From Cyclina sinensis (lineage: Eukaryota; Mollusca; Bivalvia; Venerida; Veneridae), in the NCBI GenBank assembly GCA_012932295.1, contig JAAONU010000001.1, positions 20,398,120 to 20,462,119 of the forward strand: a DNA stretch of 64,000 bases, given 5' to 3'. The notes under the pieces were generated by a model, which was not told the origin of the DNA, did no database searches, and saw only the letters and a program-made list of their open reading frames with translations. Each line of letters begins with the position of its first letter. The stretch's first letter is position 1. Position numbers and translations under genes: made by a program. Of the stretch, positions 49,507 through 59,578 are shown piece after piece.

Positions 49507-49790
49507 ACTTGAAACTTCATCGGTGGATAGATCTCACTAAGGAAAAGTGCAGTGCACAAGAAACGTAACTCTTATTTCCATACTTCCTGAGTTGTTGCCC
49601 TTTGATATTTTTTAAGCATATTTTTTTGTCAGGAGCATAACTAGAAAGTATTTGAGATAGAAATTTGAAGCTTCATAGGTGGATAGATTGCATTAAGTAA
49701 AAGTGCATTGCACAAGAAAGATAACTCTTCCATTTATAATTTTCTAGTTATTGCCCTTTGTTTTTTTCATACTTTTGTTTATACAGGCGT
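49507..49790 (+). repeat. ~155-bp dimeric repeat
   Basis: TTGAAACTTCATCGGTGGAT near 49509 recurs as TTGAAGCTTCATAGGTGGAT near 49664. AAGTGCAKTGCACAAGAAA and a GTTATTGCCCTTTG-type word follow in each copy. The period is about 155 bases. The phrase set is familiar from bivalve dispersed repeats. Confidence 0.65.
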
Positions 49791-49917
49791 TATGTATTAA
49801 CAAATTCTGTTCACATGTATAGGCAGGTCATTTTAATATCCTCTAACATTGGGTGCAGTTTGGGTCACTAGGGATCATGGTCAAGGGTAGCAGTTACTAG
49901 CAATAAATTTATACAAT

Positions 49918-50260
49918 TTTTATGCCCCTGCCATAAAATGGCAGGACGGCATGTAACATTTACCCTGTCGGTTGGTTTGTCCATCCGTCTGTCCGTGTCA
50001 AATTTTGTGTCCGCCTCATATCTTTGTCATACATGATGAGATTTCAAAAAAAATGATATAAATGATCATAATATGAAGACAATGTGTCGCGTGCATGAAC
50101 CATGTCATTTGCTCAAAGGTGAAGGTCACAGTGGACACTTAAAGTTTATGCGTAGATGTTAGTGTCTGGCTTATAACTTTGTCAAGCATGACGGGATTTT
50201 AAAATAAATTGGCATAAATGATCATCATATGAAGACGACGTGTAACTGGCATCTTGATCA
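49918..50260 (+). repeat. Mollusc-type interspersed repeat fragment
   Basis: Begins TATGCCCCTGCCATAAAATG, then CCATCCGTCTGTCCGTGTC. It has two related blocks, each with TATGAAGAC(A/G)A and CATGA(T/C)G(A/G)GATTT words about 155-160 bases apart. It belongs to the same broad repeat class as 43857-44935 (shared GTGTCGCG, ATGAACCATG and AAGGTCACA words). Confidence 0.5.
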
Positions 50261-50430
50261 TTATACTTGATGTGCACACTGCTTATCTGTTTCTAACTGA
50301 ATTGTTAAAATACATGTATATATATATAGAGCTGTATTTCTCAAAACGGCTTTGTCATGTTTAAATCATTCTTTTGAAATCGATAAATTAAAAGTGGTTT
50401 TAACATACTCATTAAACGCTATCATGGTTT

Positions 50431-50568
50431 ACATTTTTTTTCTTCGCTCTTCGCTCGCTCCACTCAATGACTGATCAGAAAAAAATATTTTTTTTTTTTT
50501 CGCTCGCTCTCCCCATATTTTTCTCAAAAAAATCCGAAGAACAAGATATTAATTTGGTGTGGTCTTAG
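50431..50568 (-). repeat. Dispersed 'GGCCACACCAAA' repeat, minus orientation
   Basis: Read on the minus strand it starts TAAGACCACACCAAATTAAT, then CTTGTTCTTCGGATTT, followed by GAGCGAGCG words and A-rich runs. It matches 47983-48150 in opposite orientation, 2.4 kb away. Confidence 0.55.
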
Positions 50569-50737
50569 TACATTTTTATCCGATCAATTACACCTGCTGA
50601 CTACATATGTAATCTAGTTTCAGGTAGCATCTTGTTTGTTGTTGGCAAACGTTCATGAATTTGGCACATGTTCAACATGTTCATGACTTGCGCACATGTT
50701 AATAAATATACATTATTATTATTATTTTTTTTTTTTT

Positions 50738-50766
50738 GGGGGGGGGGGGAGGGGTTGGGGAAGGGG
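50738..50766 (+). other. G-rich tract with quadruplex potential
   Basis: After a T run there are twelve G, then A, four G, TT, four G, AA and four G. This satisfies the usual four-run quadruplex pattern. No gene nearby gives it an obvious role. Homopolymer length may also be an assembly uncertainty. Confidence 0.6.
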
Positions 50767-51654
50767 TATAAATCAGACACTTTGATACCGCCACGTTTTG
50801 TTCGTAGTTTTGTAAATTGTCATGCCTTCGTCAAAAGAGTGTTTCGATATTCCATAGTTTGTTTAGTTAACAAAAGAAAAATGCACATTCAAAACTGATG
50901 TATTTTAACCTAAACATAAGTATACAAGAGGGGAGTTGTAATCACCTTAAAAATTGTTCATCTAAGTTTTCTTTATTTCTTATTAAGCTGTCAAAGAACA
51001 CTTATATCGGCATCAGATTGTTTGGAATTTAAAAGGAAACAATCTAGTCAAAAGAGGAAATTATAAAGCCTTGCTAAGTCTTCCTTTCGGGAAAGTAGCA
51101 TTGCATAGATGTCTCAAAATATCTTATAGAGAACTGGGTTACTTGTTTTAACTCTAGTCTAAATAGAGAATAGGTCTCGTCTCGTCTAATACAGATAAAA
51201 ATATTATTAAAATAGGTGCTCGGTTATCACAAGTTTCAGCTATTCTCTTCTGTATACATAAACGTGCACAAGCTAAAGTATTATAGATACAATATATGTG
51301 TATATATCTAAGAAGCTAATACGGTCTTAATATTTAGGAACAGTCACGCACGAGAATCTCCATCGCAGTATTATACAGGACATCTGTCGCACATGTCCGG
51401 TATGTCTTCTGTCTATACGACACAAACAACGCAGAACTCAAGCCGATTTTGTCTTCCGGGTTTTTGACACGTGTCTAAATAGATCTCATTGATATGTGTC
51501 ATACAGCTGGCGGCTAGTTCCACTACATACACCACGTCATTCACCACTAATCTATGTTCCACATCATATGGGAATTCAAATTAAGAATTCAACAAACGTT
51601 AGAAGAGAAATGTCCATGAAGCTTCATTAAAAATGAACCCAAATATATAGACCA
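50767..51654. other. Non-coding stretch, less AT-rich from 51350
   Basis: A 55-codon open stretch on the minus strand (51413-51580) gives a protein-like but unrecognised sequence. It has neither a start nor an acceptor. Confidence 0.35.
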
Positions 51655-51795
51655 GGAAGAAGTGTTCCTGCAAGCAGAACTATTCTGAGAACTGTTATTG
51701 TGTGCAAAACAAACTGCAGTGCTCCAGTCATTGCCGTCCTACAAGAAAATGTACAAATATTGAAAACATCAGCTCTAGAACTGTACGATTCACTT
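51655..51795 (+). pseudogene. Cys-rich CXC-like coding relic
   Basis: One plus-strand frame, open from just after a TAG near 51656 to a TAA/TAG near 51797, reads KKCSCKQNYSENCYCVQ, then LQCSSHCRPTRKCTN. The cysteine pattern is C-x-C-x7-C-x-C-x6-C-x3-C-x5-C. This resembles half of a tesmin/CXC-type zinc-binding motif (C-x-C ... Y-C-x-C-x6-C-x3-C) and the Cys-rich module I recall in transposon-linked proteins of invertebrates. Nothing upstream in this frame supports a start, and no other domain of such a protein is visible. A relic is therefore more likely than a live gene. Seven ordered cysteines in about 30 residues are unlikely by chance. Confidence 0.4.
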
Positions 51796-52518
51796 ATTTT
51801 TGTTTGCTGTAGCTAACGCAACATCCATCTGCCACTGTGAAAAACATACAGCAATTCACTATTTACAAGAAGAGATAAGAGCATATCTTTGACTTGTATT
51901 GAGAATGGCACATTGGCAATGATTCCCCATGAAATTGAAAAGAAACGCAAAGAGCGCCGTGTAAAATATGTACAGTAGTGACACGCAAATTGATGTTGAC
52001 TGGATAAAGTACGGTTCTGGCGAAACTAAGACATTTGCCAAAATTCCAATCCATGCTTTGTATGGATGGTGTTCATGGCGGACCTACTGTAGTTTATTGT
52101 TTCTCTTGAAAAACATCATTTTATGACAGTCATTCTGTGTAACTTGTCGTAAAGGATCTGTGTTATTTAGTTTTCTAACAGTAGCGACTAGTACCTTATG
52201 GAGAATGCAGCACTTATTAATGTTGACAGGTAAATTATAGCTCTATTTGTGTTCGTCAGAGTTCATAAAGAACATCACTTCAGTTGTTTCCAGTGATGTT
52301 TCCTTTCAGGTTTAATGTTGTTTTGCAAATAAATGATTGTTAATGACTTCTTATTCTAGTTGTTTTCAATACACACAAAGATGACTCAACAACGGATGTA
52401 AGTTAAAAAAGAACCTAAGTGAACAAACGGAGAAAACGATTAACGGAATATTAAGAGTGAAGCCAAACATTGTGTCTCTTTCACTTATCACCATTCTATT
52501 GAATAATCATATATCGAC
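51796..52518. other. Non-coding stretch
   Basis: Two short overlapping minus frames (51859-52054) have no recognisable domain. Nothing else is seen. Confidence 0.4.
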
Positions 52519-52519
52519 A

Positions 52520-52547
52520 AAATAAATAAATAAATAAATAAATAAAA
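52520..52547 (+). repeat. (AAAT)n microsatellite
   Basis: Six to seven repeats of AAAT/TAAA. A shorter related tract is at 52650-52670. Confidence 0.9.
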
Positions 52548-52718
52548 AGATAACACTTTCGAACATACGAAAAAGATGAAAATGAAAGAATGAAGACAAT
52601 AACTATGTAGTAGTAGCCCTTTCGACTTTCACCAGTCGAAGCAATAATAAAAACAAATAAATAAATAAATCATTACAATATTCCAACTTTGTCCAAATTC
52701 TTTAATCGCGCACGGTCT

Positions 52719-52790
52719 ATTCTAGAACTGCACTGCGCTATATAAGAATTCCGATGGAATTCCTAAAACGCGCAGGGCAATTCTGGAATT
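52719..52790. mobile_element. Hairpin repeat centred on GAATTCCGATGGAATTC
   Basis: An imperfect palindrome. ATTCTAGAACTGCACTGCG on the left pairs with CGCGCAGGGCAATTCTGGAAT on the right around the centre 52751-52757. Inverted similarity continues weakly to 52706 and 52810. It is probably a small MITE. It abuts the TA microsatellite that follows. Confidence 0.6.
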
Positions 52791-52810
52791 GTTCATATTC
52801 TAAAAACGCG

Positions 52811-52835
52811 TATATATATATATATATATATATAT
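52811..52835 (+). repeat. (TA)n microsatellite
   Basis: Uninterrupted TA repeat of about twelve units, directly after AAAAACGCG. Confidence 0.9.
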
Positions 52836-53831
52836 TACAGTCTCATCCATGTTGAGTTCAACGCATATCAACATAACATTTATTCAGAACTACAAGAGAT
52901 AGACTTGTTTCAGACCCAGAAATCAATGCTATTCATGCTATTCCTTAGTAATGTTTAGCTAAATGATCACTAAGACTCTTTCTAACTACAGATTTGTCTT
53001 TTCTTGGCTGGTATTACTGACTGTGTGCAGACGAAAAAATGTTGCTATTAGAGAGTTAAAATCATTTTAAATATCAATGCAATTACATCAATAGAAAAGG
53101 ATCAAATAGTCTACAGCCAGGCTTTACAAGAGACTATAATCATACCCATACTTTCATGAGCCATGTCATGCGAAAATCACCCTACTACATGTGTAACCTT
53201 ACATAACACTTAGCGAGCCTGCGCGGGTCCCTGTCATTATTTTCAAGCAGAAAATTGAAATACCTTATTTAAAAAAATGACAAAGTAGAATTTTTATTCA
53301 CTTAAGATTTATGTATACATCTAAGAACATACTTGTTTTTTCTTTATGTGTGGCAATGTAACTCTGTAACTGCGTAACTCTGTGTCACAGTTTTAGCCTG
53401 TAAATGGAAAGTTTTTTCTCTCGGGAGGAAATAATTATGGTGTTCAAAGGTTTCTCATCGGAAAAGGTACATTGAAAATACTGAATTAAATTATTTTACA
53501 GAAAACCTCACGCTTATCTATATAACATTGGTGTCTTGGCTCTAAAACAAACAAATTACTATTTAGATAGAAAGGACACATTTTTTCAAGAAAGTTTAAT
53601 GAGATTTAAAACAATACGAACCATTCCTTCGAAATCTGTATTTCACTCATATGGCACACTCTTAACTGGTGATAATGAAGACACATATGTTTGAATTTCA
53701 CTGTGCCTTCGGCGGAGAAGATCTTAATTTAACAAGCACTTACCTTATTTGCAAGACATTTAATAAAATCGATCTCCTACGCTGAGTGAAAGGTCAAATT
53801 CCCTGATTTCGAGCATTGCTTTAAACAGAGC
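52836..53831. other. Non-coding stretch left of the LINE insertion
   Basis: No supported gene. Its right end (53832-53847) is the LINE target-site duplication. Confidence 0.5.
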
Positions 53832-53842
53832 TACTGGAAGAC

Positions 53843-53847
<5 letters not shown>
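53832..53847. repeat. LINE target-site duplication, left copy
   Basis: TACTGGAAGACAGTTT, repeated exactly at 59563-59578. The last three T merge with the poly(T) tract, so 13 bases are certain and 16 possible. Confidence 0.85.
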
Positions 53848-53881
<34 letters not shown>

Positions 53882-53886
<5 letters not shown>

Positions 53887-54520
53887 TTTTAAGAGATTTA
53901 TTTACAAAGGCATAAACATTGTACAATGTCCATCGCCCTAAACATAATACAGAAAATGACAGTAACAGTTTACAAATGAGAAAAGTACAAAAACTATAGT
54001 GATATGAGTATGTACAAAATATGAGTATACACAAAATACAGAATAAAATGATATATGTTAAACTATTTTCTATTTGATTTCATTTATTATTACTTAAATA
54101 GGGGAAAAGTTTATGTTGCTAGTTCTTCACAAAGTTTATAAGCTAAAATGAATAAATTTAGATAATTTTTTTTTTCAGGCCCTCTAATGAGGTAACCCCA
54201 TTTATTCTCCCCGTCATAGGTTCAGATGAGGGTCGGGGGTCCATCCCTCATTGACCTTACAATAAAAAACTGTATTAAATAACATAATTATACATCAAAG
54301 TTTCAGCCGTGGAAAATAAATTTCTAACCATTTGTGTATATCATATATGATTTTAAAGGACTCTGATTTTTATAACTTGGAAAAAAATAATAACAATAAA
54401 AAGAAAACAATTGAAAGTGTGTTAATAACTTGAGCAGTAAGAAATAAAACTAATGAAATTTGTATGTTCTAGTCAGCCAGCTATTGGAATTTGTTTTCCT
54501 CAGAATGTATTGTCAGGATT
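53882..54520 (-). other. LINE 3' UTR
   Basis: About 640 bases between the reverse transcriptase stop and the poly(A) tail. It is AT-rich except for a GC-richer block at 54180-54260 that could form RNA structure. No open frame. Confidence 0.65.
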
Positions 54521-57193
54521 TTAAAGCTTTTCAAATATACTCCTGAAATTTTTATCAAAATATTCACTTTTAAAATGTATATTCAAAATATATTTCCTAC
54601 ATATTAATTTTTGTTTTAAAAAGCTCTTAAAATGTAACAGTTGTAAATAAGAATTACAGTTCTCTCTAAATTTGGACTTGTATATGAAGTACTTTAATAA
54701 TAAAGATAAATAATTGCCAGTATGAATACTACTACCAATTGAAAAAATAAAATGTTTTGGTTCTAATGATATTTCAACATTGCATTCATTTTTCAGCCAA
54801 CATTGTACTCTGTTTAAAAATGGTAAAACACTGTCGCATTCACAAAATAAATGTACTATTGATTCAGAAGATTCGTTACAATAAGAACATGAATTGTCGT
54901 TTATCATATTAATTTTTTTCAAAAAGGATTTTGTTACTAAAATTTTGTTATTTAATTTGTACTGAAAATCTTTTAATTTTATTTCGTTCACATTACTTAA
55001 ATTTTTGCATATGACTTTGAACTCGTCTTTACTAACTTGTCCTAAAATACGAAACCAGGACGCCGGCGGTTCAATTTCTGTGACTTTTGCTAGAGTATCA
55101 TAATAGATTCTACAACCTTTTTTCTGTTTAAAAAGAAAGTGCATGTAAATGTTGCGATTAACGTTAGTTTTAATCATTCCTATTTTATCTTGATTTCCCA
55201 TGATCAAAGTTTTCCATGATGCTGGTATATTCGTTATCACAGTAAAATAATTCAAATATGTTCCTTGGATTCCATAAATGTCTTTGAGTTGATTAAAAGA
55301 GTACAAATTTCCATTGTTATCAACAAGATCAATTACACTTCTTATGTTTTTTAAAAACCAGTTTTGTATAAATAAAGATTTATCGGTAAAAGCTGTATTG
55401 TACCAAAGAGGCGATGAAAGAATGTCTTCTATGTGCTCTGGAACAAGTTTTTGACAAAAAAGGTACCAGCCATTTATTACATCTTTCCAAAAAGGGTTAA
55501 CGGTTTGGTGACTCACAATTTTAGTATATGTCGGCCCTAGTTGCAAGATCTTAGTAATGTTAAAATTTGTAAGTGAATACCAACTACTATTTTCGTTTTG
55601 TAGCATTCTTTTAATCCAGCTTATTTTTAGACTTATAATAAATGAAGTTAAGTCGACCATACGTAATCCTCCTGAGTCTATATTTCTGGCTAATGTTGAC
55701 CTTTTAATTTTGTCAGGCCCGTTGTTCCATATAAACTTATACGACATAACATTTAATTCTTTTATAATATTTGGCGGTGGATTTGGTAAAGAAATAAAAA
55801 GGTGAACAAATTTTGCTAAAATAAGAGACTTAAGTATAGTTATTTTTCCGAATAAAGTAAGTTTTCTATTTGTCCATTTTCTTATCTCATTATTGCATTT
55901 ATTTATTATTTCTTGACTATTTATGTTCCAAATGTTTTCTACATTCGCAGTAAAGTAAACACCTAAAATTTTTCTTTTTTCTTTTGTCCAATCTAAATTA
56001 AATTCGCGACACAATTCTTGAACAGAATGTTTGGAAGATCCAATCCAGCACGCCTTAGTTTTCTCTACATTAATTTTTAATCCTGACATATAATAAAATG
56101 TTTGTAGTGTTTTCATACAGTTTCTAAGTGAGTCTTCGGTGCCATCTAAAAATATTTGAGTGTCATCAGCATATTGACTAAGTTTGTGTTCTTTATTATA
56201 TATCCTTATACCACGTATATCATTGTTTGATCTTATTATTTTTCCAAGAATTTCAACGCTTAAGATAAATATGTACGGAGAAATCGGATCTCCTTGTCTA
56301 CAACCCCTCGATAGTTTGAAAAACTGTGAGAGGTGTCCATTTTGCAATACTGCCGTTTCACAACCTTTTTGAAACAAAAAAATCCATCGTTTGAAAGAAG
56401 GCCCAAAATGAAAAAAGTCAAGTACTTTGTGTATAAATTTCCAAGATATTGAATCGAAAGCTTGTTGGAAATCAACCGAAAGTAGTAAACCCGGAATGTT
56501 TTGTTCGGAAGTTTCAAATAAAATGTCGAAAATAACTCTAAGATTTTCTGCTATGCATCTACCAGCAAGAAACCCATTTTGGTCAGCGTGAATTATTTTT
56601 CCTAGTATTTTTTTCAATCTATTAGCAATAACAGATGATGCTAACTTATATATTACATTTAATAGTGTTATTGGCCTCCAATTTTTAAGAAATAATCTGT
56701 CTTTGTTTGGTTTTGGTAAACATATAATGACTCCTTGTTTTTGTGTTACTGATAGATTATTTGATCTATAACCATGGTTTAAAGATTTTAAAACAAATAC
56801 TGATAATACTTTCCAAAAATACTTAAAAAATTCGACCGTATATCCATCTAATCCTGGGCTTTTATTACTTTTCATATTATTTAAGGCTATATTCAATTCA
56901 TCAAGAGATATTTCTCCTTCCAGGCTAAGAATTTCTTCACGCGTTAAGTTATTTGGGTTGTTTTCTATATGATCTTCAATTAATATATCTCCTACTTCTG
57001 TATTTTCTGTGTATAGTTGTTCATAGTATTGTTTTACAGAATTTAGAATTTCTTTCATATCATTAATATCATTTCCTTTTTCATCTTTTAACTTTTGTAT
57101 TGTTTTGTTAGTATAATTTCTTTTTTCCATATTTAAAAAGTAATTTGTCGGTTTTTCTCCCAAGTCTTCATACCTACATTTTGATCGAATCAT
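54521..57193 (-). CDS. LINE ORF2 reverse transcriptase portion (open frame, 890 codons from first Met)
   Basis: Open reverse transcriptase part of the LINE ORF2. Residues counted from the Met at 57193: KSPGLDG (~111-117), PKPNKD (~160-165), NWRPITLLN (~171-179), NGFLAGR (~206-212), motif A LSVDFQQAFDS (~238-248, catalytic Asp ~241), RGCRQGDPISP (~296-306), motif C YADDTQIF (~341-348, catalytic Asp pair ~343-344), GLKINVEKTK (~371-380), a thumb-like region and a C-terminal zinc-knuckle (C769, C772, H781, C784). The enzyme would prime cDNA synthesis at a nicked genomic target. The frame continues upstream of this Met to about 57355, so the Met is internal to ORF2 and not a natural start. No stop interrupts 2.67 kb, so the copy is probably young despite upstream frameshifts. 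Confidence 0.9.
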   Translation of the reverse strand: MIRSKCRYEDLGEKPTNYFLNMEKRNYTNKTIQKLKDEKGNDINDMKEILNSVKQYYEQLYTENTEVGDILIEDHIENNPNNLTREEILSLEGEISLDELNIALNNMKSNKSPGLDGYTVEFFKYFWKVLSVFVLKSLNHGYRSNNLSVTQKQGVIICLPKPNKDRLFLKNWRPITLLNVIYKLASSVIANRLKKILGKIIHADQNGFLAGRCIAENLRVIFDILFETSEQNIPGLLLSVDFQQAFDSISWKFIHKVLDFFHFGPSFKRWIFLFQKGCETAVLQNGHLSQFFKLSRGCRQGDPISPYIFILSVEILGKIIRSNNDIRGIRIYNKEHKLSQYADDTQIFLDGTEDSLRNCMKTLQTFYYMSGLKINVEKTKACWIGSSKHSVQELCREFNLDWTKEKRKILGVYFTANVENIWNINSQEIINKCNNEIRKWTNRKLTLFGKITILKSLILAKFVHLFISLPNPPPNIIKELNVMSYKFIWNNGPDKIKRSTLARNIDSGGLRMVDLTSFIISLKISWIKRMLQNENSSWYSLTNFNITKILQLGPTYTKIVSHQTVNPFWKDVINGWYLFCQKLVPEHIEDILSSPLWYNTAFTDKSLFIQNWFLKNIRSVIDLVDNNGNLYSFNQLKDIYGIQGTYLNYFTVITNIPASWKTLIMGNQDKIGMIKTNVNRNIYMHFLFKQKKGCRIYYDTLAKVTEIEPPASWFRILGQVSKDEFKVICKNLSNVNEIKLKDFQYKLNNKILVTKSFLKKINMINDNSCSYCNESSESIVHLFCECDSVLPFLNRVQCWLKNECNVEISLEPKHFIFSIGSSIHTGNYLSLLLKYFIYKSKFRENCNSYLQLLHFKSFLKQKLICRKYILNIHFKSEYFDKNFRSIFEKL

Positions 57194-58345
57194 AGTTCCT
57201 TCTATTTTCTTTTTACGTAAATTTTCTAATTCCCTTTTTTTATTTGTAAGCTCCGAAATAGTTTCTTCATCTATATGTTGGAAATTCTCATTAACGTATT
57301 TTTCTAGATCTTCTATTTTAATTTGTAGGTCTTTTTCAAGTTTTTGCTCTTTTTTGTTTTCTCCGCTGAAAATTTAATTGTTTCCCCTCGCAAGACTACT
57401 AAGAAAGTTTCCAAAAATAATTGATCGTTTATATTTAAGTCAAATTCATTATTTGCCTGTGTTTCTACATCCGCATTATTTCGTTCTTTCTTGTGTAAAT
57501 CTATTAAATTTTTTAATGTGTTTTAACTAAAGTTACATAAGTGTCATCCTTTAATAAAGAATTGTTAAATTTCCAATATCCCCTACCTCTTTGGTTTTCT
57601 GAATTTACTAAATTTATTGTAATACCTGCATGGTCTGTTCTATAACCTGGAATAATTTTGGCTTCACTCACATATAAAGAAGTTGAAGAACTTACGATAA
57701 AAGATCAAGGCGTGCTTGTTTTCTTATAGGATTGTTTCGTCTCCATGTAAATTCAACGCTATCTTCATGTTTTGCTCTCCAAATATCTATAAAATTTTCG
57801 TTTTCAATGAAATCTAAAACTGTTTTTCTTGCTCTTGGATTATTAACATTTATGTAATTTTCTGTGTCTTTATCTGGATTTAAAACTAAGTTCCAATCAC
57901 CACAAATTATTGCATACTCGTTTTCTAATTCTCTTATTTTACTAAAAATTTTACGATAAAATAATGAATTATCTTCATTAGGACCATAAATGTTAACTAA
58001 AGTTGTTCGTTTACCATTGATATATACATCAAGAATAATATAATTTCCATTTATGTCAATATCAATATTCTCAACTTTTCGTTCAAAAGTATTTTGAAAA
58101 AGAATTGCAACTCCGCGACTATTACTTGTATGTGCACTTATAAACATATCGTTTCCCCATTCCGCTTTGACATACGAACATAAACTTTTTGAAATATGTA
58201 TATCCTGTAAACATATGATATCGTTTTTGTTTTGCCTTACGTATTGAAATAAATCCCTTCTCTTCTGAGTATTTCCAAGTCCCTGACAATTCTGAGAGTA
58301 AACCCTTAAAGCATCAACCAGTTGGTAAAATAAATGAATTTTCTA
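57194..58345 (-). pseudogene. LINE ORF2 endonuclease portion, frameshifted
   Basis: APE-type endonuclease at the N-terminus of ORF2. It reads VYSQNCQGLGN, then IICLQDIHIS (family usually LQE; here Asp), SRGVAILFQ, LVNIYGPNED, AIICGDWNLVLNP, FIDIWRAKH, FTWRRNNP and QARLDLLS. A frame change at about 57692-57696 is followed by YRTDHAGI, the catalytic His motif. A second break lies near 57513-57518 (VTLVKTH then stop), and a third at the T run 57352-57362. The linker after that (QKLEKDLQIKIEDLEKY...) is lysine/glutamate-rich and coiled-coil-like. Each break needs only one base. All three are in or near short homopolymers, so sequencing or assembly error is possible. An in-frame TAG at 58343-58345 bounds the reading upstream. 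Confidence 0.85.
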
Positions 58346-59562
58346 TTAAAAATCGCAAAGAAATCATAGCTGACTGACCGGATATTGAAGTAATTTGCTC
58401 AAGGTTTTGGGAAAAAAATTTTTTGAACAAAGTAAAATTGGTTATCACGCTTTCCATACTAGATGTACTTTATGCGCAATGTAATCGTGCGATCGTCTAT
58501 CAGTGTATACTGAAAAAAGAGCATAATCTTCTTCAAAATAGGGTAATTTTAATAAAAAAAAAAAATGTAAAAAATAAAATATCATAGACTACTAACATTG
58601 TCCTTTCCATAATAGACCTAATCTCAATCATATTTGCCCTTATGTTTTAACGTTCATTTTCTGTGCTAAGTTATAGCATTTATCAACTTTAAGTGCTTTT
58701 GTACAGAAAAAAAAAGTTTGACTATATAATAAAGTATCTAATGAAGGCCCTAACTTTAGTCCAGTATTACACAACAATAACCGCATAATACATAGCATAT
58801 AAACATAAAAAAGAGAACACTCCAACAGAAACATAAGATGAGTCAACAACGTACGTTATACATTGATACAAAACATCAATAACACTAAGAGTAAACATAT
58901 ATACCCTATACAACGAGAATACACAGTCAGGCGATTTCGATTGATACGTCGATACAGGTTAAACTTGCACATTTTTTACACGTTTAACTCAAAATAAAGG
59001 TCAATTAATATCTTACTTCAAAACATATCACACTAACGTTGCTATTTCTTAATTACACAGTATTTAATGTAGCCTACTAAGACAATTTATATTACTAACT
59101 CTAAAAGAAAAGAAAAACAAAACTTAAATTAACACAAGTACATATTCGAATTCAGCTCATGTAAACACGAACATTCAATCCAAAACACGTGAAAAACAAA
59201 AAAAGCAAACAATTTTTTTTACACAGTATCACACGAAGATATAATTTGGAAATCATACAGATTTGTTTAGTTAGTCACAGGATTACAAGCAGCAAACATG
59301 TCTCGAAAACTATGGACAATGATACAAGTGGATTTTACATGTTTTCGCGAGGAATGCAGAAGTGCCTGAAATAATAAATTACACGATTTAGAGCTCGGGT
59401 AAAATTTAAATGAGAAGCTTTTATTTCTCATTTTAATTTATCTTGGATTCTGATCGTGTGTTCTTCAGAAATAGGAATTTGCAGACTTTCAGTGGAATTT
59501 ATGGTGATTTAATTCAGACTTTTTAGGTAGATATCTCAATATATAAAGGATTCTGTATTCTG
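58346..59562 (-). other. LINE 5' region, no recognisable ORF1
   Basis: About 1.2 kb between the endonuclease frame and the 5' target-site duplication. No frame longer than 69 codons occurs and no RRM, coiled coil or zinc knuckle is visible. Either this is a long leader without ORF1, or ORF1 has decayed beyond recognition. Confidence 0.5.
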
Positions 59563-59578
59563 TACTGGAAGACAGTTT
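59563..59578. repeat. LINE target-site duplication, right copy
   Basis: TACTGGAAGACAGTTT, identical to 53832-53847, marking the 5' end of the minus-strand LINE. Confidence 0.85.

Larger units (their letters stand above)
53845..59562 (-). mobile_element. L1/Tx1-type LINE, apparently full length (~5.7 kb)
   Basis: A non-LTR retrotransposon on the minus strand. Its 3' end is a poly(A) tail (37 T on plus, 53845-53881). The body carries a reverse transcriptase and an APE-type endonuclease, and the insertion is bracketed by the repeat TACTGGAAGACAGTTT. The target, read on the cut strand, is TTT/AT, consistent with an L1-like endonuclease preference for TTTT/AA. Order from the element's 5' end: leader 59562-58346, endonuclease 58345-~57550, linker, reverse transcriptase 57193-54521, 3' UTR 54520-53882, tail. 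Clade assignment to L1/Tx1 rests on ADDTQIFLDGTEDSL and GGLRMVDL-type words from memory. The copy is inactive as read because of frameshifts. Confidence 0.88.

Noticed and set aside
51413..51580. 55-codon minus-strand open stretch with a protein-like translation
   Set aside because: No start codon, acceptor, donor or recognisable family; its length is near chance expectation for this window.
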